Shown: positions 17,552 to 26,237 of the stretch, piece by piece | Position numbering within the stretch: the first letter of the stretch is position 1 | Layout of the letters: the number at the start of each line of letters is the position of its first letter | Assembly (NCBI RefSeq): GCF_000686845.1 | Contig: NZ_JMLS01000018.1 | Coordinates: 1 to 64,000, forward strand | From: Paenibacillus sp. UNC451MF | Lineage (GTDB): Bacteria > Bacillota > Bacilli > Paenibacillales > NBRC-103111 | Direction of reading: 5' to 3' | DNA length: 64,000 bases | Notes under the pieces: generated by a model | Databases searched by the model: none | Told to the model about the DNA's origin: nothing | Seen by the model: only the letters and a program-made list of their open reading frames with translations | Program-made: the position numbers and the translations under genes

Positions 17552-17580
17552 TTTTGAGGGGCTCTTTTCTTTGCTATAAT
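17552..17580 (+). promoter_or_regulatory. Promoter for the LysR-type regulator
   Basis: A perfect TATAAT at 17575-17580 lies 34 bases before the ATG. The -35 is poor (TTTTGA at 17 bases or TTGAGG at 15 bases). Confidence 0.5.
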
Positions 17581-17614
17581 AGGGCTACCATGCAAGTTGG
17601 AGGTAGTTGGAGAG

Positions 17615-18526
17615 ATGGCACTTAATTTTCACCAGCTTCATATTTTTTATACGGTTGCGGAAAAAGGGAGCTTTTCTCACGCTGCTCATGCGCTTCATAT
17701 GACTCAGCCCGCAGTGACGATGCAGGTTCAGTCGCTTGAGGATTATTTCGGTACCAAGCTATTTAATCGTTCTACGAAAAAAATAGAATTGTCAGAAGCC
17801 GGAAGGACGCTTCTGCCTTTTGCCAGGCGTAGTATCGATTTGATGAAAGAAACGGATGTAAATATGTCCAAATTTACTCATATGCTCGAGGACAGGCTGT
17901 ATTTGGGTGCCAGCATGACCGTAGGAGAGTACATATTGCCGCGGCTTCTCGGACCTTTTGGCAAAGAGTATCCGAATATTTCGGTAAGTATGAAAGTCAT
18001 TAACACTAGGCAAATATTAGATGAGGTACTGAACCATCAATTGAATTTCGGGTTGGTTGAAGCGGAGGTTCATCATCCCGATGTCCATACGGAAGCGGTT
18101 ATGAATGACGAGCTCATGCTTATTGTTCCTCGTGACCACCCTTTAGCTGGGAAAGGTACGGTCAGTCTGGAAGAGGTTTTACAGTACCCTTTTGTTTTGC
18201 GCGAGCAGGGATCGGGTACGAGAAGGGTTATGGAAGAAGAGCTGTCCAGAGCGGGCTTCGATCCCGGAGATATGAAGATCGTTATGGAGCTTGGAAGCAC
18301 AGGTGCGGTCAAATCAGCGGTAGAAGCGGGGCTTGGGATCTCTATCTTATCGCAGTCCTCCGTTAAACACGAGCTGGCTCTAAATGTGCTTGAGGTCAAA
18401 AGGATAGAAGGTATTCAGTTTAAGCGAAGCTTTTATGCCATTTATTTAAATTCCACGATCTTACCGATTGCTGCCGTTACTTTCGTTTCGTTTTTACGTG
18501 AGCGTGATTTAAGCCAATGGATTTAG
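17615..18526 (+). CDS. LysR-family transcriptional regulator
   Basis: 303-residue regulator. The N-terminal winged helix-turn-helix (residues 3-62) contains FHQLHIFYTVAEKGSFSHAA and the recognition segment MTQPAVTMQVQSLE. The effector-binding domain covers about 90-300. GGAGGT lies ten bases before the ATG. It resembles CysL/CbbR-like members, but the effector is not deducible. Regulators of this family usually control a divergent gene; here upstream is a terminated unrelated gene, so the target may be elsewhere or its own promoter. It is followed by the PHP gene after 54 bases. Confidence 0.87.
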   Translation: MALNFHQLHIFYTVAEKGSFSHAAHALHMTQPAVTMQVQSLEDYFGTKLFNRSTKKIELSEAGRTLLPFARRSIDLMKETDVNMSKFTHMLEDRLYLGASMTVGEYILPRLLGPFGKEYPNISVSMKVINTRQILDEVLNHQLNFGLVEAEVHHPDVHTEAVMNDELMLIVPRDHPLAGKGTVSLEEVLQYPFVLREQGSGTRRVMEEELSRAGFDPGDMKIVMELGSTGAVKSAVEAGLGISILSQSSVKHELALNVLEVKRIEGIQFKRSFYAIYLNSTILPIAAVTFVSFLRERDLSQWI

Positions 18527-18580
18527 AATTGCTCAATCAATAATTTAGGTTAGTATTATAAAAATAGGGGGTTGAAACCA

Positions 18581-19438
18581 ATGCTATATGCTGATTTACA
18601 TAGCCATACGCTAGCATCCGACGGGACACAACCCGCATCAGACAATGTGAGAATCGCTTTTGAAACGGGATTAGGGGCAATTGCGATAACCGATCATGAC
18701 ACTGTAGCAGGGGTTGACGAGGCTCTGGAAGCCGGAAAACAATTAGGAATTACCGTAGTCCCTGGTGTGGAGGTTAGTACTTTATCGAAGGGGCAGGATA
18801 TTCATGTGCTGGGGTACTATATCGATCATCACAATGCTTTGTTTTTGGAACGGTTAGGCGAAATGAGGAATGTGCGTGATCGACGCAATGAAATGATGCT
18901 CGAACGTTTGAATGAGCTGGGCTTGTCAATGACTATGGACGATGTGAAGGCATCGCTCATTCAATCCAAAAAAGCAGATGAGACCATAGGAAGGCCGCAC
19001 ATTGCCGATGCCTTGGTAAGAAAAGGATATGTCGCATCCATGACCGAAGCGTTTGACCGGTACTTGGGTAAAGATGGTGCCGCATATGTCAATCCGCCGC
19101 GCATAGGGCCTACTACTGCAATTCAATGGATCTTGGAGGCTGGGGGCGTTCCTGTACTGGCTCATCCCGGATTGTATGACCAAGACGAATTAATAGAGGA
19201 ACTAGCCGCGAATGGCTTGGCAGGCTTGGAAGTATATCACTCCGATCATTCGCCAGAGCAGGAACAACATTATAAACAGATTGCTGAGCGCCATGCTTTG
19301 ATTATTACAGCTGGCTCCGATTTTCACGGTGAGAGGAATGGAGTGGTATTTCACGCTCCTATCGGTTCTCGAAAAGTGTCCGTGGATGTTGTCGATCAGC
19401 TAAATCAAGCAAGGAGGAAAGCACATGAACGTTCGTAA
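18581..19438 (+). CDS. PHP-domain phosphoesterase (RNase AM/TrpH type)
   Basis: 285-residue metal-dependent phosphoesterase. The PHP metal ligands are visible: DLHSHTLASDG (start), ITDHDTVAG (about residues 37-45), PGVEVS (about 62-67) and SDFHGE near residue 247. The insert domain with GRPHIADAL (about 130) is as in YciV/RNase AM, which trims 5' ends of RNA or hydrolyses 3',5'-bisphosphates. ATG 18581 has AGGGGG upstream. The end overlaps galU by 14 bases, so they form an operon. Confidence 0.85.
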   Translation: MLYADLHSHTLASDGTQPASDNVRIAFETGLGAIAITDHDTVAGVDEALEAGKQLGITVVPGVEVSTLSKGQDIHVLGYYIDHHNALFLERLGEMRNVRDRRNEMMLERLNELGLSMTMDDVKASLIQSKKADETIGRPHIADALVRKGYVASMTEAFDRYLGKDGAAYVNPPRIGPTTAIQWILEAGGVPVLAHPGLYDQDELIEELAANGLAGLEVYHSDHSPEQEQHYKQIAERHALIITAGSDFHGERNGVVFHAPIGSRKVSVDVVDQLNQARRKAHERS

Positions 19439-20306
19439 AGCTATCATTCCCGCAGCCGGGCTTGGTACCCGGTTCTTGCCAGCAACCAAAGCTCAGCCTA
19501 AAGAAATGCTTCCGATTGTCGATAAGCCGGCAATCCAGTATATCGTTGAAGAAGCGATTGCATCAGGCATCGAGGACATAATGATTGTTACTGGAAGGAA
19601 TAAACGGGCAATTGAGGATCACTTTGATAAATCCGTTGAGCTGGAAATGATGCTGGAGGAGAAAGACAATCAAGAGCTTCTGGATATCGTACGCAAAGTA
19701 TCTAATTTGGCCGATGTTCACTATATTCGTCAAAAACAGCCTCTCGGTCTTGGTCATGCGGTTTTATGCGCGCGTAAGTTTATTGGGAACGAGCCTTTTG
19801 CGGTGCTGCTTGGCGACGATATTATCCAATCGGAGCCGCCTTGCTTGAAGCAAATGATCGATCTGTTTGATCAAACCTCGACCACTGTTATTGCGACGCA
19901 GGAAGTGCCATGGGAGGATGTTAACAAGTACGGGATCGTATCGCCTTCTCAGCGGTCTGGCCCCTTCGCGTATATCGATGATCTCGTAGAAAAACCGGAT
20001 CGTGAGCACGCGCCATCCAATATGGCGGTCATCGGCAGATATATCATTACTCCTGAAATTTTCGGCATATTAGAGAGATGTGAGCCTGGACGGGGAGGGG
20101 AAATCCAACTGACGGATGCTCTGCGCATATTAAATCAGGAGCGGCAGATGGTGGTATACCCTATTCAAGGCAAACGATATGACGTCGGTGACAAGTTAGG
20201 CTATATTGAAGCAACAATTGAATTTGCATTACAAAGAAAAGAACTTCAAGGAGCGTTAAAGTCCTACTTGAGACAGTTAACGGAACCATGGAGAGACAAT
20301 GGTTAA
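19425..20306 (+). CDS. galU: UTP--glucose-1-phosphate uridylyltransferase
   Basis: 293-residue cytoplasmic enzyme forming UDP-glucose for teichoic acid, glycolipid and exopolysaccharide synthesis. The nucleotidyltransferase signature IPAAGLGTRFLPATKAQPKEM opens the protein (split as IPAAGLGTRFLPATKA and PKEMLPIVDKP), and VLLGDDI (about residue 128) supplies a metal-binding Asp. Length is standard for GalU/GtaB. AAGGAGG lies within the end of the PHP gene, giving a 14-base overlap. A strong terminator follows. Confidence 0.94.
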   Translation: MNVRKAIIPAAGLGTRFLPATKAQPKEMLPIVDKPAIQYIVEEAIASGIEDIMIVTGRNKRAIEDHFDKSVELEMMLEEKDNQELLDIVRKVSNLADVHYIRQKQPLGLGHAVLCARKFIGNEPFAVLLGDDIIQSEPPCLKQMIDLFDQTSTTVIATQEVPWEDVNKYGIVSPSQRSGPFAYIDDLVEKPDREHAPSNMAVIGRYIITPEIFGILERCEPGRGGEIQLTDALRILNQERQMVVYPIQGKRYDVGDKLGYIEATIEFALQRKELQGALKSYLRQLTEPWRDNG

Positions 20307-20313
20307 CTAGTAA

Positions 20314-20352
20314 TCAACAAAAAAGACCGGGGAACCGGTCTTTTTTTGTTGT
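20314..20352. terminator. Bidirectional terminator between galU and rqcH
   Basis: CAACAAAAAAGACCGG / CCGGTCTTTTTTTGTTG: a long near-perfect stem with A and T runs, usable on both strands. Confidence 0.92.
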
Positions 20353-20374
20353 GCTTTGAGAAGTTGAGATAATG

Positions 20375-22174
20375 CTATTTTACTTGGACAGGCATTCGTT
20401 TAATTGCATCGGAGTCAGGTGTGACGAACAATGTTTTTTGATGATCATAAATAACAAAGCCGGGCTTAGCTCCACTTGGCTTGCGTACGTGCTTGATGAA
20501 GGTGAAGTCAACGGGCACTTGGCTTGATTCCTTGGCTTGGCTGAAATAAGCGGCCAGCTGAGCGGCTTCGCGCAAAGTCTGTTCACCGAACTGCGGGCTT
20601 CTAATAACGACGTGAGAGCCGGGGATATCCTTCGTATGCAGCCAAGTATCGGCGGATTGAGCCAAACGATTCGTCAAATATTCATTTTGTGTATTGTTTT
20701 TGCCCACATAGATTGGGATTCCTTCACTGGACGTGAAGCAGGATAACGAAGGCTTTTGGTTGGCCTTCTTTTTGCGCGATTTCTTGTTTCGGTCGCGAAT
20801 ATATCCTTGCTCCACCAGCTCTTCGCGGATTTCCTCGATATCGCTAAGCGAGGCAGTACCAAGCTGCTGTAGCAATCCTTCCAGATATCGGATTTCTTCA
20901 TGTGTCTGCTGCAATTGTTCGTTGACGGCAATGAGGCTGTTTTTGCTTTTTGTGTACTTCTTGAAATAGCGTTGTGCATTTTCGGAGGCTGTCAGCAAGG
21001 GATCCAATGCAATCTTTATAGGACGCTGTTCTTCATCGTAATAGTTGATCACTTCGACTTCTGTATCGCCTTTTTGGATTAGATGAATCGAAGCCGTCAG
21101 CAGCTCTCCTAAAATTCGGAATTTATCCGCATCTTGCCCTTCCTCCAACGTTTCCTGCAGCTTATCGATCTTCTTAACATTTTTGCTTCGTTCGTTTTGG
21201 AGAAACCTAAGTAAGTCTGATACCCGCTGCTTGACGGTATCCCGCTCCGCTTTATCCCCATAGAACGCTTCAAGACATTCGCTGATGGATTCATATTGAG
21301 TAACAATACCTTGAATATGAGACAACTCGGTAATAGAGAAGTAAGCTTTGCCATTAGCTTCCCGCTCGCATATGTTCGGCTGCTGTCGTTCTTCGCGCAG
21401 CTGCTCAATCAGTGTATGAAACGGCTCCCACAACAGGGCTGCATTAGCCTCTAGCGGGTTATCTGCCGTTAGCTGCGAGCTGCAGCGGTATACTACCTCC
21501 TTGGCCACAAGTGGACTAAAGCCGCTGAACCTGTTCACGATTCGCTGCTCCCAGGTTTCGTCAACAGGTGGAGCTGGAGGCTTTTCAAACTCATCGTGTT
21601 CTTGAACAGCCAGAGGGGTTGTAAGGCTTGTAATAAACCGCTCCTTATCTACATGAAAAGGGTGTTCCTTGTGCTGCTCAGGCGGGGACACATATTTGCT
21701 GCCCGGCATGATGATTCGATAGCTGCTTATAGCAGGAGTAACATGATGGATTCCATCGATAATGGTTCCGGTTGTCGGTTCAACCAAAATAATGTTGCTA
21801 TGACGCCCCATTATTTCGATGATAAGCGTTTTGCTGCTTAGATCGCCTAATTCGTCGCGCTGCCGTATTTGCATATGAATGACCCGTTCAAGACCCGGCT
21901 GAGTAATGCTCTCGATAATACCGCTCTCGCAATGTTTGCGAAGCAGCATACAGAACATAGGTGCTTCCAACGGATTGAGGAAACTTTGCTCTGTGAAATG
22001 AACCCGTGGATAGGTAGGGTTTGCCGACAGCAGGAGCTTCAAGTTGCTCCCTTGAGCTCTCATTTGCATGACGATATCATGCTCGGATGGCATATGAACT
22101 TTATTAATTCTGCCGCCTACACAACGCTGAAGCTCTTGCACCAGGCTGTGAACGACCAGTCCGTCTAAAGACAT
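20375..22174 (-). CDS. rqcH: NFACT protein RqcH (ribosome-associated quality control)
   Basis: 599-residue NFACT-family protein. RqcH binds stalled 50S-peptidyl-tRNA complexes and recruits tRNA-Ala to add C-terminal alanine tails. Older annotations call it fibronectin-binding protein FbpA or YloA. The start MSLDGLVVHSL at 22174 is the family N-terminus; the frame is open further upstream but not supported. The NFACT-N domain includes MGRHSNIILVE (about residue 125), coiled coils lie in the middle (about 290-440), and NFACT-R is C-terminal (YVGKNNTQNEYLT, DTWLHTKDIPGSHVVI). In B. subtilis the gene also neighbours the Ca2+ ATPase yloB; here they are divergent. Confidence 0.92.
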   Translation of the reverse strand: MSLDGLVVHSLVQELQRCVGGRINKVHMPSEHDIVMQMRAQGSNLKLLLSANPTYPRVHFTEQSFLNPLEAPMFCMLLRKHCESGIIESITQPGLERVIHMQIRQRDELGDLSSKTLIIEIMGRHSNIILVEPTTGTIIDGIHHVTPAISSYRIIMPGSKYVSPPEQHKEHPFHVDKERFITSLTTPLAVQEHDEFEKPPAPPVDETWEQRIVNRFSGFSPLVAKEVVYRCSSQLTADNPLEANAALLWEPFHTLIEQLREERQQPNICEREANGKAYFSITELSHIQGIVTQYESISECLEAFYGDKAERDTVKQRVSDLLRFLQNERSKNVKKIDKLQETLEEGQDADKFRILGELLTASIHLIQKGDTEVEVINYYDEEQRPIKIALDPLLTASENAQRYFKKYTKSKNSLIAVNEQLQQTHEEIRYLEGLLQQLGTASLSDIEEIREELVEQGYIRDRNKKSRKKKANQKPSLSCFTSSEGIPIYVGKNNTQNEYLTNRLAQSADTWLHTKDIPGSHVVIRSPQFGEQTLREAAQLAAYFSQAKESSQVPVDFTFIKHVRKPSGAKPGFVIYDHQKTLFVTPDSDAIKRMPVQVK

Positions 22175-22397
22175 GTTGGGGACAACTCCATTCAATGAAT
22201 CAAGAATAAGAATAACTTTGGTTATGCACCATTCTCTATCATGCCATATTTTCACTAAAAACTTAAGTGTGTTTTCCTTTGTGCTATTTTGCAGCTTGTC
22301 TGAATACATTTACTAAAAGAAGCTGTCCATGTTGTGATGTTCCATGCAGTAGAGGCATCGCAGCATCGGGTACAACCTTTTGGGAGGGAATGAGCAG

Positions 22398-25187
22398 ATG
22401 GGTCATAAGCAGTGGTATCAAATGACGGCAGAGGACATTTTGCAATTGCAGCAGATCGAACCGTCACAAGGGCTCTCTTCAGAAGAGGCCGAGAGGCGAT
22501 TAAAGGAGAACGGCCACAACGAACTATCCGAAGGGAAAAAAATATCGCCGATATCCCTTTTTCTAAACCAGTTTAAAGACTTTATGGTGCTGGTACTGAT
22601 GGGAGCGACGTTAATTTCCGGACTCCTGGGAGAATATCTGGACGCTATCACCATCATCGCCATTATTATCATGAACGGTATCTTGGGCTTCATTCAGGAG
22701 TTCCGTGCCGAGCGGTCACTTCGAGCCTTGAAGGAGCTGTCAGCGCCACATGCGAAGGTGCTGCGGGGAGGCATAATCGAGCTGGTTCCTGCTAAGGAGC
22801 TCGTTCCCGGAGATGTAGTTGTAATGGAAAGCGGGGACCGGATACCTGCCGATCTTCGGTTTCTTGATGCAAATGGCTTGTACGTGGAAGAATCGGCTTT
22901 AACTGGAGAGTCGGTGCCTGTAAGCAAACATACTTCAGCGCTTCAAGCAGAGGAAGTACCGTTAGGCGATCAGCGGAATCTTGGCTTTATGGGAACCATG
23001 ATTACGCGGGGAACGGCCAAAGGGATTGTAGTGCGTACGGGTATGAGTACGGAGATGGGGAAAATCGCTGATTTGATTCAAAGCACAGAGTCCATGGATA
23101 CTCCGCTTCAGCACCGCCTGGAGCAGTTAGGCAAAATTTTAATTATTGTAGCTTTGGCTTTGACTGTTCTAGTCGTTGTGGCAGGTATCGTTCATGGACA
23201 AGAACCTTACGGTATGTTCTTGGCTGGTGTCAGCTTGGCGGTTGCCGCCATTCCGGAAGGGCTACCGGCCATCGTTACGATTGCCCTGGCCCTTGGCGTT
23301 CAGCGGATGATTCAGCGAAAAGCGATTGTGCGCAAGCTGCCCTCTGTCGAAACGCTGGGATGTGCATCGGTCATTTGCTCTGACAAAACAGGGACACTGA
23401 CGCAAAATAAAATGACAGTAACCCATCTTTGGTTGGGTGGAAATATTTTGGAGGTAACCGGCGACGGATACGCTCCCCATGGAGATATTCTTCATAAGGG
23501 AACCCATGTTGATCTGAAAAAAAATCAGATGCTGCGGAGGCTGCTGCAAGTATCGGTGCTGTGCAACAATGCCGTTCTCGTAGAGGAAAAGTCGGAAACC
23601 AAACGCAAAAAACAAGCGGATGAGGAAGCAACAGTCTCCTCATGGAATATCAAAGGGGATCCAACCGAAGGAGCGCTTGTTGTGCTCGGAGCCAAAGCTG
23701 GAATGACTCATCAATCCATCGAAGGATTGTACAGAAGAGTAGGAGAATATCCATTTGACTCGGAGCGCAAGCGGATGTCGGTTTTGGTTGAGCATCAAGG
23801 CGGGCGGATGGTATGTACGAAAGGGGCTCCAGACGTACTTCTGCATCAATGCAGCTATGTGCTCTGGGACGATAGAGTGATCCCTTTTACCCCTACACTT
23901 AAGCAAAAGGTGCTCGCAGCCAACGAGGGAATGGCAAACAATGCGCTGCGCGTCCTCGGGGTAGCTTATCGAGAAGTGAAGCCCGCGGAACGATGCGATG
24001 TGGAAGAAGAGGTTGAAAACGGTCTAGTCTTTATCGGTCTGACAGGAATGATTGATCCGCCTCGCAAAGAGGTGAGAGAAGCGATCTCCAAGTGCCGTAA
24101 AGCCGGCATCAAGACGGTCATGATTACAGGTGACCATCAATCTACTGCTGAGGCTATTGCTAAGCAGCTAGGCATTCTTCCTCCAAATGGTGGCTTAGCG
24201 CTTAACGGACAACAGATTTCACAGCTGTCGGATGACGACCTGGATGCGCGTGTCGATGATACGTACGTTTACGCACGGGTATCTCCCGAGCACAAGCTGC
24301 GGATTGTTAAATCCCTTCAGCGTAAAGGACACGTTGTTGCCATGACGGGTGACGGAGTTAATGACGCTCCTGCGATTAAAGCTGCAGATATCGGTATCGC
24401 CATGGGCATCAGCGGTACAGACGTTTCCAAGGAAGCATCAGCACTTGTTCTGAGTGATGACAACTTCGCAACGATTGTTGCTGCAATTGAAGAGGGACGC
24501 GGTATATATGAGAACATTCGCAAATTTATCCGTTATTTGCTAGCATCCAATGTGGGTGAGATCATGACGATGTTCCTGGCGATGATGGCTGGTCTTCCTT
24601 TGCCGTTAATTCCTATTCAGATTTTGTGGGTCAATCTGGTTACCGATGGCCTGCCAGCTATGGCTCTTGGTGTGGATCAGGCGGAGAAGGATCTCATGCA
24701 GCAAAAGCCGCGTTCTGCGCGGGAAAATATTTTTGCTAGACGTCTCGGTTGGAAAATTATTAGCCGCGGCATATTGATCGGTGTGTGCACCTTGGCTGCC
24801 TTTATGATCATGCTGCATCAGGGAGGCAAAGACGAAGCCGGGGTGCTCGTGAAGGCTCAGACCGTTGCTTTCGCAACATTGGTCATGGCGCAACTGATAC
24901 ATGTCTTTGATTGCCGCAGCTCACGTTCGATCTTTCACCGTAATCCATTGCAGAACCGTTATCTTGTTCTAGCAGTTATCTCATCGCTCCTGCTTATGCT
25001 TGCTGTATTATATGTGGAGCAGCTGCAGCCCATTTTCAAAACGGTACCGCTCGGTTGGAAAGATTGGATCATTGTACTTATTTTTGCCGGCATCCCGACC
25101 TTCTTTATGGGCATCGGCAGTGTGATGAGTAAGCCTTCCAAACGCAAAACGATCCGTTACGGCAGCGCAAAGCCGGCGGCAAGATAA
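22398..25187 (+). CDS. Calcium-transporting P-type ATPase (SERCA-like, YloB type)
   Basis: 929-residue membrane pump exporting Ca2+ at the cost of ATP. Visible: actuator TGES (TALTGESVPV, about residue 170), ion-binding PEGLPA in M4 (about 292), phosphorylation DKTGTLTQNK (about 332), nucleotide-binding KGAPD (about 475), hinge TGDGVNDAPA (about 648) and the M6 segment NLVTDGLPA (about 750). ATG 22398 has GGGAGGG upstream. In B. subtilis YloB is a sporulation-associated Ca2+ ATPase. A terminator follows the gene. With the exchanger at 0.4-1.4 kb the window encodes two Ca2+ exporters. Confidence 0.93.
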   Translation: MGHKQWYQMTAEDILQLQQIEPSQGLSSEEAERRLKENGHNELSEGKKISPISLFLNQFKDFMVLVLMGATLISGLLGEYLDAITIIAIIIMNGILGFIQEFRAERSLRALKELSAPHAKVLRGGIIELVPAKELVPGDVVVMESGDRIPADLRFLDANGLYVEESALTGESVPVSKHTSALQAEEVPLGDQRNLGFMGTMITRGTAKGIVVRTGMSTEMGKIADLIQSTESMDTPLQHRLEQLGKILIIVALALTVLVVVAGIVHGQEPYGMFLAGVSLAVAAIPEGLPAIVTIALALGVQRMIQRKAIVRKLPSVETLGCASVICSDKTGTLTQNKMTVTHLWLGGNILEVTGDGYAPHGDILHKGTHVDLKKNQMLRRLLQVSVLCNNAVLVEEKSETKRKKQADEEATVSSWNIKGDPTEGALVVLGAKAGMTHQSIEGLYRRVGEYPFDSERKRMSVLVEHQGGRMVCTKGAPDVLLHQCSYVLWDDRVIPFTPTLKQKVLAANEGMANNALRVLGVAYREVKPAERCDVEEEVENGLVFIGLTGMIDPPRKEVREAISKCRKAGIKTVMITGDHQSTAEAIAKQLGILPPNGGLALNGQQISQLSDDDLDARVDDTYVYARVSPEHKLRIVKSLQRKGHVVAMTGDGVNDAPAIKAADIGIAMGISGTDVSKEASALVLSDDNFATIVAAIEEGRGIYENIRKFIRYLLASNVGEIMTMFLAMMAGLPLPLIPIQILWVNLVTDGLPAMALGVDQAEKDLMQQKPRSARENIFARRLGWKIISRGILIGVCTLAAFMIMLHQGGKDEAGVLVKAQTVAFATLVMAQLIHVFDCRSSRSIFHRNPLQNRYLVLAVISSLLLMLAVLYVEQLQPIFKTVPLGWKDWIIVLIFAGIPTFFMGIGSVMSKPSKRKTIRYGSAKPAAR

Positions 25188-25201
25188 ACATAATTGGAAA
25201 G

Positions 25202-25240
25202 ACCGGTGAAAGGGAAAAAAGCCCATGAGCCGGTTTTTTG
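25202..25240 (+). terminator. Probable terminator after the Ca2+ ATPase
   Basis: ACCGG / CCGGT outer pairing around a 23-base interior, followed by T6; the stem is short, so it may be weak. Confidence 0.5.
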
Positions 25241-25362
25241 CTTTTTAGCCCGAAATAGGTTAAAATTTTGCGGAAAAACTATGCATTACCTTGTTTTTGC
25301 GTTATGATAATGGCTAAACCAAGAGAATACGGGAGCAGGATGGAAAGCAGGGGAGAACCATA

Positions 25363-26205
25363 ATGAAATTCACAAAAATGCATGGACTTGGGAATGATTT
25401 TATCGTTGTCGGAGGAGAGAAGGAGCTGCCTGCAAACGCAAGCGAGCTTGCCGTCCGACTGTGCAGCCGTTTTTTTGGAATCGGTGCAGATGGTTTAGTA
25501 TATATACTTCCTTCGAAAATAGCGGATTACAAGATGAGAATTATCAATTCCGATGGTTCTGAATCCGAACAGTGCGGCAACGCCATTCGCTGTGTCGCCA
25601 AATATATTTATGAGCATGGCTTGGTCGATGCTGCAAAACGGGAGCTCACTGTGGAAACGCTCGGTGCTGGCGCTCAAAAAGTGCAGTTAACGGTAGAGGA
25701 AGGCAAAGTAACGGCTGTTCGAGTTGACATGGGTGCACCGATCTTAAAAGGAACGGAAGTCCCGACTTTGGTTGATCTTGATCGGGTAACGAATCATCCT
25801 ATCGAGGTAGATGGACGTCAATTTCGTTTTACGGCCGTTTCCATGGGGAACCCTCACTGTGTTATTTACGTAGATGATGCAGTAAGCTTTGATTTGGCTG
25901 TTTGGGGGCCTAAGCTTGAGGTGCATCCGATGTTTCCTCGACGGGTTAACGTGGAGTTCGCCACGGTAAAATCTCCTGTCGCCATGGATATGCGCGTATG
26001 GGAGCGGGGTGCAGGCCCTACACTTGCATGTGGGACTGGAGCATGTGCGACTTTGGTTGCGTCCGTGTTGAACGGTAAAGCGGAGCGTGCGGCTACTGTA
26101 TCACTAAAAGGCGGGGACTTATTTATTGAGTGGGATGAGTCAAACAACCACGTTTATATGACCGGACCTGCTGAGCAGGTGTTCGAAGGCAGCGTTACAC
26201 TGTAA
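25363..26205 (+). CDS. dapF: Diaminopimelate epimerase
   Basis: 280-residue cytoplasmic enzyme converting LL- to meso-diaminopimelate for peptidoglycan and lysine. Starts MKFTKMHGLGNDF. The two catalytic Cys are in ESEQCGNAIRC (about residue 73) and PTLACGTGACAT (about residue 223). Normal length. Strong AGGGGAGA ten bases before ATG. It is followed by the methyltransferase/MTHFR gene after 32 bases and is likely co-transcribed. Confidence 0.95.
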   Translation: MKFTKMHGLGNDFIVVGGEKELPANASELAVRLCSRFFGIGADGLVYILPSKIADYKMRIINSDGSESEQCGNAIRCVAKYIYEHGLVDAAKRELTVETLGAGAQKVQLTVEEGKVTAVRVDMGAPILKGTEVPTLVDLDRVTNHPIEVDGRQFRFTAVSMGNPHCVIYVDDAVSFDLAVWGPKLEVHPMFPRRVNVEFATVKSPVAMDMRVWERGAGPTLACGTGACATLVASVLNGKAERAATVSLKGGDLFIEWDESNNHVYMTGPAEQVFEGSVTL

Positions 26206-26237
26206 GTATTTACATGGGAAAGGCGAGGCGGAAGAAG

